A stretch of 12,651 nt of DNA from Nitrospinaceae bacterium (GTDB taxonomy: Bacteria; Nitrospinota; Nitrospinia; Nitrospinales; VA-1), in NCBI GenBank assembly GCA_029261435.1, contig JAJDBI010000036.1:1-12651 (forward strand). The letters are read 5' to 3'. Position 1 is the stretch's first letter. Each line of letters starts with the position of its first letter. Shown piece after piece: positions 7,662-12,651 of the stretch. The notes under the pieces are model-generated. The model did not search any database. It was not told the DNA's origin and saw only the letters and a list, made by a program, of their open reading frames with translations. The position numbers were made by a program, and so were the translations under genes.

Positions 7662-7847
7662 ATCGAGACCTGGCAAACTACTCCTGCTGAGGCAATCTCC
7701 TTAAAATGGGGGGCTTGATAGTGTGTTTTGAGGAATTCCGTCTAAGTTGGAGCTTCAAAAAAATGTGATTGGCGAGAAAAGATCATAGTGCTTAAGTCCT
7801 TCCGCAAAATTGCCGATTGAGATATGATAGCTAGCGATAGTATGACA

Positions 7848-7890
7848 CCGACTGGAGAGAGTCGGGATCTCTATTAATAAACCGGAGAGA
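7848..7890 (+). promoter_or_regulatory. 5'-leader hairpin and competing pairing with the Shine-Dalgarno of the epimerase gene
   Basis: CCGACT (7848-7853) pairs with AGTCGG (7860-7865) around the loop GGAGAG. Just downstream TCTCT (7868-7872) can pair either with AGAGA inside that hairpin (7856-7860) or with AGAGA of the true Shine-Dalgarno (7886-7890, GGAGAGA four nt before ATG 7894). The first hairpin and the first alternative pairing exclude each other. This has the shape of a small translation-control switch, but the stems are short and no folding energy was calculated. Confidence 0.3.
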
Positions 7891-7893
7891 ATA

Positions 7894-9039
7894 ATGGGTA
7901 AAAGGGTTTTGGTTACAGGCGGGGCCGGGTTCATAGGGTCGCATACCGTGGACCAGTTGGTTCAACGGGGAGATACCGTCCGGGTTTACGATAACCTCAA
8001 TCCACAGGTGCATGGAGAAAATGCCGAAAGGCCTGAGCACCTGCATTCGGAAGCGGAGTTCATCAAGGGAGATGTCCGTTATCGAGACCATCTAAAAAAA
8101 GCCATCGAAGATGTGGAACTTGTGATTCACGATGCCGCTGAGGTAGGCGTGGGTCAGTCGATGTATGCTATCGATCAGTACGTTTCCACAAATGTTCAGG
8201 GTACAGGAGTGTTATGGGACATTCTGGTCAACGAAAAACACAAGGTTGAAAAAGTTCTCGTTGCCAGTTCCATGAGCCTTTATGGAGAAGGTTGCTACCA
8301 GTGCCCTAAACATGGGAAAATCAGTCCCAAACCTAGGCCTGAAAGCCAGCTTGCTGAAGGGAAATGGGAAATGTTTTGTCCCGAATGCGCTTTGCCTGTA
8401 GTACCTGTTCCTACTGATGAAGATAAGGAACTGGATTGCACCTCGGTCTATGCGCAAAGCAAAAAAGATCAGGAAGTGTATTCTCTGATGATTGGCAAAG
8501 CTCACCAAATCCCTACCGTAGCTTGTCGCTATTTCAATTGTTACGGTCCACGTCAGTCGTTGAACAATCCTTATACAGGAGCGGCGGCTATTTTCTGTTC
8601 CGCAATCAAGAACGATGCACCACCCCTGATCTATGAGGACGGTAAACAGCGTCGTGACTTTATCCATGTCCGAGACTTGGTTCGTGGGAAACTTCTTTTA
8701 TTGGATCACCCTGATGCGAATGATGGTATTTTCAATATTGGTACCGGTAAGCCTTCCTCAATTCTGGATTTGGCAGAAACTCTCATTGAACTATGCGGCA
8801 AAAACTTCAGTCCTGATGTGATTTACAAGTTCCGCAATGGTGATATTCGCGATTGTTATGCAGACATCTCGAAAATCAAAGCCTTGGGTTTTGTCCCCGA
8901 GTTATCGTTGAGAGAAGGTCTTAAGGACCTGATTGCCTGGAGCGATAGTCAACAAGCGGTTTCGCGTGTCGGAGATGCTCATAAGAAACTGGTTGAAAAA
9001 GGTCTCGTGTTGGAAACTCAGCCGGTTGCCAGTAAGTAA
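7894..9039 (+). CDS. NAD-dependent epimerase with zinc-ribbon insertion, dTDP-L-rhamnose 4-epimerase type
   Basis: Extended SDR of 381 residues: Rossmann motif GGAGFIGSHT (9-18), VYDNLNPQVHG (31-41), HDAAEVGVGQSM (79-90), active-site ASSMSLYGEG (124-133), catalytic YAQSK (Tyr186, Lys190), RYFNCYGPRQ and RRDFIHVRDL. Between the SSM motif and the catalytic Tyr is an insertion with two CxxC pairs (Cys134/137 and Cys162/165), which should bind zinc. To my knowledge this inserted subclass includes dTDP-L-rhamnose 4-epimerases of the WbiB type, which make dTDP-6-deoxy-L-talose; the neighbouring rmlBA fits that. Many relatives are simply called UDP-glucose 4-epimerase, so the substrate remains open. 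A good Shine-Dalgarno (GGAGAGA) precedes the ATG, and the gene is probably cotranscribed with the TPR membrane protein 64 nt downstream. The C-terminal 30 residues are a variable tail. Confidence 0.85.
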   Translation: MGKRVLVTGGAGFIGSHTVDQLVQRGDTVRVYDNLNPQVHGENAERPEHLHSEAEFIKGDVRYRDHLKKAIEDVELVIHDAAEVGVGQSMYAIDQYVSTNVQGTGVLWDILVNEKHKVEKVLVASSMSLYGEGCYQCPKHGKISPKPRPESQLAEGKWEMFCPECALPVVPVPTDEDKELDCTSVYAQSKKDQEVYSLMIGKAHQIPTVACRYFNCYGPRQSLNNPYTGAAAIFCSAIKNDAPPLIYEDGKQRRDFIHVRDLVRGKLLLLDHPDANDGIFNIGTGKPSSILDLAETLIELCGKNFSPDVIYKFRNGDIRDCYADISKIKALGFVPELSLREGLKDLIAWSDSQQAVSRVGDAHKKLVEKGLVLETQPVASK

Positions 9040-9103
9040 CCATCGTTTCTCCCTCACCCTCTAAGGATTTCCTCGAAGAGAAACTTTTTCTGGAATAAAA
9101 AAC

Positions 9104-11302
9104 ATGAATCAACGCCTTATTCTGGGCGGCACTTTGTTTTTTGCCTTTCTCCTTCTCACGCCTCTTGGTATTTTTAATGACTGGATTCCCCCAGATATTC
9201 ATAAAGGCTATTACTCAGTAACGACGATTGATGCCGGTGATGACACGGGTTATTACGCGTTTCTGCGCTCGGTATTTTTTGACGGTGACCTCGATTTTTT
9301 TAACGAACTTCATTATGCACACTCTGAAGAATTCATGCCGACCGGCTATGTTTTCAATAACTGGCAAATGGGTCAGGCACTTATGTTCCTGCCATTTTTT
9401 ATTGTTGGGCATTTGTTGGCCCTTCTTTATCAGGGATTAGGTTATCCCATTTCGGTGGGGGGCTATTCAGCTCCTTATTACATTTCGACGGCTGTAGCTT
9501 CGGTCACGTTCCTGTTTGCCGGTCTGGCGCTGGTTTTTAAAACGCTACATTCATTTATTGATAAACGGTTTGCCCTGTTTGTAACACTTTCCATCTGGCT
9601 GGCCTCTCCGCTGATTTATTTTTCGTTCATCCGTCAGCGCATGTCCCATACCGTCGAATTTTTCTTAGCCTCTGTTTTGATATTTGCCTGGATCCATTTC
9701 CGCCGATCCAAAGATCCCCTTCGCTATGCAGTGTTGGGAGCTTTACTTGGATTCCTTTGTGTGACAAGGGTGATCAATATCGCTTTTTTTGCCTTGTTTG
9801 CGGTGGATCTGTTGTGGAGTTTCCGCGCCAACCTGAAATCAGTCGCTACCGTTAAAAAAATAACCGTGCTGAGCGGAGCTATGTTGGGTGGGTTTATTCC
9901 GGTCATGCTTCCTCAGATAGTATGCTGGTTTCAACTCAATGGGGTGCCATTTCCTCCAAGGCATATGAAGTTTGCTGGAGAGGGTTTATCCGGTATCTCC
10001 TTGTTGCCACTGCTTGAAAAAATGTGGGGCCTGTTTTTTTCTTCCAAATGGGGTCTGCTGTTCTCTATGCCGCTGGTAATGGTGGGAGTGGTGGGCTTAT
10101 TTCTCAAGAATGAATGGCTGAAAGAAATTCGTCCGGGTTTGCTGGCTTATTTAGCAGGAATTTTTGCCATTGTTATTATATATCCAGAAGACTCTGCCGC
10201 CTACGGGCACCGACATCTGATCTCGGCTTTGCCAGTTTTTGCGCTGGGACTGGGTAATGTGTTGTTGCGTATTTCAGAAACCGGATCTAAATGGATGATG
10301 CGAATTGCTCTTCTGGGATGCCTGTCTGCGATTTTAGCGCAATATTCCATGCTCATTCAGTATAAGGTCACTATGTTTTCCAAAGACCCAGAGCTCACCT
10401 TGAAAGCTCTTAGGTCATCTATAGAAGTGCTAATAAACCGTCCCGACTTGTTATTGCGAGAGACTAATTTTTTTAAGGTGCTCTCCCTTCCTCATCCGCA
10501 ACCCTGGGACTATCTTGATGGATTGTTTCTTTTAGTGTTTCCGTTGTTTCAACTGGCGGGGTTGCTGGCAGTTTGGGTTGTGCTGAAGTGGATGGAGCGA
10601 GACTCATGGTTGCAGTCATTAACTCTGAGCCCAATATTTATACTGAGCAAGAGTGTGGTTATAAGTTTTCTGCTGCTGGTCATAGTGCTGATTTCAACGC
10701 CGACGAAGACGCAATCAGAAATCAGTGCTCGAATGAAATATCAAGAGGCGGTTAAAAAAGGTGAAGCTCTTTTAAGAAGAGGTGAAATTGATGAAGCCCA
10801 GGCTGATTACACCCTGGCCGTAGAAATGATGCCACAGTCCTGGCAGTCGTATTTCATGCTTGGGCAAACCTGGCAGGCTCAGGGTAGGATCGATGAAGCT
10901 AACCGTTTTTATCGTAAGGTTTTAGTTTATAATCCAGTTGCTAGCCCAACGCTGGTTCTCTTGGGCAATAATTTAAGAAGGCAGGGTAAAGTTGAGGAAG
11001 CGGAAATAGTGTTGCGTTCGGCTATTCGTGAGTGGCGGTTAAACGTGAAGGCTTACGAATCTCTCGCTCAGCTTCTGGTTTTTCGAGGTAAACGTGAAGA
11101 GGGCATACATTTTTTTAATTATGCGCTTAAAGTCAACCCAAATTATGGGCCCGGTCATATTAATTTAGCAATGACTTATCATTCCCTGAATCAGAAAGAA
11201 AAGAGCCAATATCATTTGAGCCGAGCTCTAGCATTGGGAATGAAAGGACCTGCCGTAGACCAAATTAAATCTATAATCCTTAAAACTCCTGGCAAATCAT
11301 GA
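9104..11302 (+). CDS. Polytopic membrane protein, putative GT-C glycosyltransferase, with C-terminal TPR repeats
   Basis: Protein of 732 residues. Hydrophobic segment 1 (about 6-24) is followed by a loop with an acidic pair, AGDDTGYYAFLRSVFFDGDLDF (44-65), a pattern seen in the first extracytoplasmic loop of GT-C enzymes. About ten further hydrophobic segments run to residue 530. YGHRHLISALPVFALGLG (367-384) resembles the GPRYLLPALP-type segment common in GT39/ArnT-like proteins. After the last membrane segment (about 515-531), residues 545-710 form four or five TPRs (GEALLRRGEIDEAQADYTLA, MLGQTWQAQGRIDEA, GNNLRRQGKVEEAE, NLAMTYHSL). Its loop and signature segments differ from those of the TMTC-like protein, so it is another family with the same layout. 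It follows the epimerase by 64 nt with only a weak Shine-Dalgarno. Transferase activity is inferred. Confidence 0.8.
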   Translation: MNQRLILGGTLFFAFLLLTPLGIFNDWIPPDIHKGYYSVTTIDAGDDTGYYAFLRSVFFDGDLDFFNELHYAHSEEFMPTGYVFNNWQMGQALMFLPFFIVGHLLALLYQGLGYPISVGGYSAPYYISTAVASVTFLFAGLALVFKTLHSFIDKRFALFVTLSIWLASPLIYFSFIRQRMSHTVEFFLASVLIFAWIHFRRSKDPLRYAVLGALLGFLCVTRVINIAFFALFAVDLLWSFRANLKSVATVKKITVLSGAMLGGFIPVMLPQIVCWFQLNGVPFPPRHMKFAGEGLSGISLLPLLEKMWGLFFSSKWGLLFSMPLVMVGVVGLFLKNEWLKEIRPGLLAYLAGIFAIVIIYPEDSAAYGHRHLISALPVFALGLGNVLLRISETGSKWMMRIALLGCLSAILAQYSMLIQYKVTMFSKDPELTLKALRSSIEVLINRPDLLLRETNFFKVLSLPHPQPWDYLDGLFLLVFPLFQLAGLLAVWVVLKWMERDSWLQSLTLSPIFILSKSVVISFLLLVIVLISTPTKTQSEISARMKYQEAVKKGEALLRRGEIDEAQADYTLAVEMMPQSWQSYFMLGQTWQAQGRIDEANRFYRKVLVYNPVASPTLVLLGNNLRRQGKVEEAEIVLRSAIREWRLNVKAYESLAQLLVFRGKREEGIHFFNYALKVNPNYGPGHINLAMTYHSLNQKEKSQYHLSRALALGMKGPAVDQIKSIILKTPGKS

Positions 11303-11466
11303 TTGATGAAATTGATTATTTTCCCCGAAGAGATCAGCACAATAAGAAGAAAAAAGTGGATTCGGGATGGGGAGACCTTAAAAAAGAAAAATCGGAACAG
11401 GACAACAAAAGCGAAAAGAAGAAAAAGGGTGAAAAACCCTCCCCCCCCTTGGCGAAACCCCAATGA
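11299..11466 (+). CDS. Small Lys-rich hypothetical protein, translationally coupled to the TPR membrane protein
   Basis: A 55-codon frame begins at the ATG that overlaps the TGA of the preceding gene (ATGA at 11299-11302) and ends at TGA 11464-11466. The product starts MIDEIDYFPRRD, then becomes highly charged and lysine-rich (KKKK at 16-19, KKKEK-like runs, KKKK at 40-43) and ends PSPPLAKPQ. It has no membrane segment, cysteine or recognisable domain and is probably disordered. The overlapping start favours a real gene, but the A-rich composition means a chance frame is possible. A run of eight C at 11441-11448 near its end could slip; a one-base change would shift it into a frame that ends at 11504. 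Function unknown. Confidence 0.5.
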   Translation: MIDEIDYFPRRDQHNKKKKVDSGWGDLKKEKSEQDNKSEKKKKGEKPSPPLAKPQ

Positions 11467-11474
11467 GCGATAGC

Positions 11475-11508
11475 ACCTTGAATCAAGGTCTTGCTTGCCC
11501 GTAAGACC
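11475..11508. repeat. Two overlapping hairpins behind the small ORF
   Basis: ACCTTGA-A-TCAAGGT (11475-11489) is a perfect 15-nt palindrome. Its right arm overlaps a second stem, GGTCTT (11487-11492) with AAGACC (11503-11508). The two stems compete for GGT. No run of T follows either, so a standard intrinsic terminator is unlikely, though a rho-dependent end or an RNA-processing site is possible. Confidence 0.3.
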
Positions 11509-11543
11509 AAGATATTGAAATTTTCAAAGTAAATGTTCTCCGC

Positions 11544-11572
11544 TTGGTGTGAACCACCTCCACTGTTATAAT
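11544..11572 (+). promoter_or_regulatory. Extended -10 sigma70-type promoter for the TPR/SUMF1 gene
   Basis: A perfect TATAAT (11567-11572) is preceded by TG one base upstream (TGTTATAAT, an extended -10) and, at an ideal 17-nt spacing, by TTGGTG (11544-11549). Transcription would start near 11579, giving a leader of about 35 nt with an AGGAG ribosome site at 11603-11607. This is the clearest promoter in the window and shows that the last gene is an independent unit. Confidence 0.6.
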
Positions 11573-11614
11573 ACTCGCCGATCAATTCAATTTTTCCATG
11601 ACAGGAGCCGAATG

Positions 11615-12651
11615 ATGACGGAGACCCCTTTTTCATTTTTTAAATTTACGTTGTGTTTATTTGTCCTTAACTTATTGTTATTCCCCGCTATGGGTTTTTC
11701 GAGCGTGATCGATGAAACGCTTAAGGGAGATGATAAATTGGTCGAGGGGCATGTAGGGGAGGCCGAAAAGCATTATGCCAAAGCCCTGAAAATGGATCCG
11801 GGAAACTGGAGGGTCATGCGTTCTCTGGCCGAAGTCAGATTTCAACTGAAAAAGTATAAAGAAACAAAACTATTGGTGGACCGTATTTTAGCCATGAAAG
11901 TATCCACCCAAAAAATCGTTTTGGTCACTCTAACAGGTAAATCGGAGTCCTTCGAGGCGGAACTTGTTGATGAAGATGTCATCGCTCCTGACGATGGGGG
12001 CAACAATATGAGAAATTATGTGGATGGAGAAAAGGCAAAGCCTATCCGGTATTATCGCCTCTTTAATCTGAAAACCGGGAAAATGATTCTTGCTTCACAC
12101 GATTCTGCAACGATTAAATACCAAGGTGTTGCTGGCAGGGATTATGCGTACGTTCAGGAACTGCAGGCCAAAGTTGAAAATATATTGATCGCCAAGGCCG
12201 GATCTTCTGGTTCGGTTGAAATGATAGAGCTTAAAGGGGGTTGTTTCAAAATGGGTAATGATAAGGGTGCGGTATCCGAGCAGCCGGCACATGAAGTTTG
12301 CCTGAACCCATTTAAATTAGATAAATTTGAGGTAACCCAGGGCAGATTTCAAGCCTTTATGGGGCATAACCCTTCACGGTTTAAAGGGGCTGACCTGCCC
12401 GTCGAAAGCGTGACCTGGCACGAGGCAAGAGATTATTGTAAAAATTCCGGTAAACGTTTGCCCACAGAAGCTGAATGGGAATACGCTGCACGCGGGGGTA
12501 CTGATACGGAATTTTACTGGGGCAATGAATTCGATGCCACCAAGTCTAATTTCTGTGATAGCAAATGTGTCATGAATATCAGGACTGAAAACATGTCTGA
12601 CGGTTTTCCCAATACTGCTCCGGTAGGCTCCTTTCCGGCTAATCCGTTTGG
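11615..12651 (+). CDS. Exported protein with N-terminal TPR-like region and SUMF1/formylglycine-generating-enzyme-like domain, 5' part
   Basis: The frame runs off the window end; 345 residues plus two bases are visible. An N-terminal signal peptide (hydrophobic core about 11-27, likely cleavage near AMGFSS) has no lipobox Cys. Residues 41-97 resemble one or two TPR units (GEAEKHYAKALKMDPGNW). About 98-200 is an unassigned, beta-rich-looking stretch. From about 202 the formylglycine-generating enzyme/SUMF1 fold begins: ELKGGCFKMGND, EQPAHEVCLNPF, LDKFEVTQGRFQAFMG, LPVESVTWHEARDYC, RLPTEAEWEYAARGG, YWGNEF, CDSKC and TAPVGSFPANPF. The segment that would hold the FGE catalytic cysteines lies beyond the window, so true sulfatase-activating activity cannot be judged; many members bind ligands or act otherwise. 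ATG 11615 lies 7 nt after AGGAG and is preferred to ATG 11612, 4 nt after it. Confidence 0.85.
   Translation, partial: MTETPFSFFKFTLCLFVLNLLLFPAMGFSSVIDETLKGDDKLVEGHVGEAEKHYAKALKMDPGNWRVMRSLAEVRFQLKKYKETKLLVDRILAMKVSTQKIVLVTLTGKSESFEAELVDEDVIAPDDGGNNMRNYVDGEKAKPIRYYRLFNLKTGKMILASHDSATIKYQGVAGRDYAYVQELQAKVENILIAKAGSSGSVEMIELKGGCFKMGNDKGAVSEQPAHEVCLNPFKLDKFEVTQGRFQAFMGHNPSRFKGADLPVESVTWHEARDYCKNSGKRLPTEAEWEYAARGGTDTEFYWGNEFDATKSNFCDSKCVMNIRTENMSDGFPNTAPVGSFPANPF

Larger units (their letters stand above)
7576..7893. other. Divergent intergenic regulatory region (about 320 bp)
   Basis: No convincing gene lies here. It separates the minus-strand glycosyltransferase operon from the plus-strand epimerase operon, so it should hold both promoters. 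A TATGAT at 7823-7828 (+) could serve as the -10 for the epimerase gene, and another TATGAT on the minus strand at 7787-7782 could serve the other operon, but neither has a convincing -35. A near-palindrome ATAGCTAGCGAT (7827-7838) lies just past the plus-strand TATGAT. A bulged inverted repeat (7637-7661) and a 5'-leader hairpin (7848-7865) are listed separately. Confidence 0.5.

Noticed and set aside
7604..7663. A 19-residue leader-peptide frame on the minus strand ahead of the GT2-wecA operon (MNFQPMLKF...)
   Set aside because: It has only a poor ribosome site and no regulatory codon run or attenuator stem-loop; frames this short are common by chance.
8212..8667. A 151-codon minus-strand frame inside the zinc-ribbon epimerase gene
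   Set aside because: It is antisense to a fully motif-supported SDR; the product is unlike any family I know.
9068..9090. Possible intrinsic terminator between the epimerase and TPR membrane protein genes
   Set aside because: The stem TTTC(C)TC/GAGAAA is AT-rich with a bulge and the T run is interrupted (CTTTTTC), so it is too weak to call.
11426..11448. Hairpin AGGGT-GAAAA-ACCCT followed by a C run, considered as a terminator
   Set aside because: Only five base pairs, followed by C rather than T, and it lies inside the small ORF.
1..12651. CRISPR arrays, tRNA/rRNA genes, insertion sequences or phage genes
   Set aside because: Intergenic gaps are short and hold no spaced direct repeats, cloverleaf or transposase-like sequence.

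Overview
The window looks like a surface-polysaccharide / envelope-glycosylation locus from a Gram-negative bacterium. It carries nucleotide-sugar enzymes, two GT2 glycosyltransferases, a WecA/MraY-type polyprenyl-phosphate sugar-1-phosphate transferase, and two large polytopic membrane proteins ending in TPR repeats. At the right edge is an exported TPR plus formylglycine-generating-enzyme-like (SUMF1-fold) protein. Base composition is moderate (mid-40s % GC by eye) and seems even across the genes. The taxon cannot be fixed from sequence alone. The mix of TPR-tailed membrane proteins and exported SUMF1-domain proteins recalls Nitrospinota or deltaproteobacterial-type genomes, but that is a weak guess.

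Layout, left to right. (1) 1-441 (+): 3' end of a CDP-paratose 2-epimerase-like SDR. (2) 2469-520 (-): rmlB-rmlA, convergent with gene 1, making dTDP-4-keto-6-deoxyglucose; rmlC and rmlD are not in the window. (3) 2622-3608 (+): a GT2 glycosyltransferase divergent from rmlB, whose stop overlaps the stop of the next gene by 9 nt. (4) 7575-3600 (-): a tight three-gene operon, WbbL-like GT2, then WecA-like phosphotransferase (abutting TAA|ATG), then TMTC-like GT-C membrane protein with TPRs (8-nt overlap). (5) 7894-11466 (+): an SDR epimerase with a four-cysteine zinc-ribbon insertion (dTDP-L-rhamnose 4-epimerase type), a second TPR-tailed polytopic membrane protein, and a 55-residue Lys-rich ORF coupled to it by an ATGA overlap. 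(6) From 11615 (+): an exported TPR/SUMF1 protein running off the window, behind a strong-looking extended -10 promoter.

How the parts may fit together (inference). RmlA/RmlB, with RmlC/D elsewhere, would supply dTDP-L-rhamnose; the zinc-ribbon SDR could convert it to dTDP-6-deoxy-L-talose. The WecA-like enzyme would load GlcNAc-1-P (or a relative) on undecaprenyl phosphate, and the adjacent WbbL-like GT2 would add the first deoxysugar. The two GT-C/TPR proteins, with predicted periplasmic active sites, could use lipid-linked sugars to modify glycan or protein. This makes an O-glycosylation or glycan-decorating system plausible but unproven. The gene-free intervals hold divergent promoters and several inverted repeats. 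I saw no tRNA, rRNA, CRISPR array or insertion sequence.
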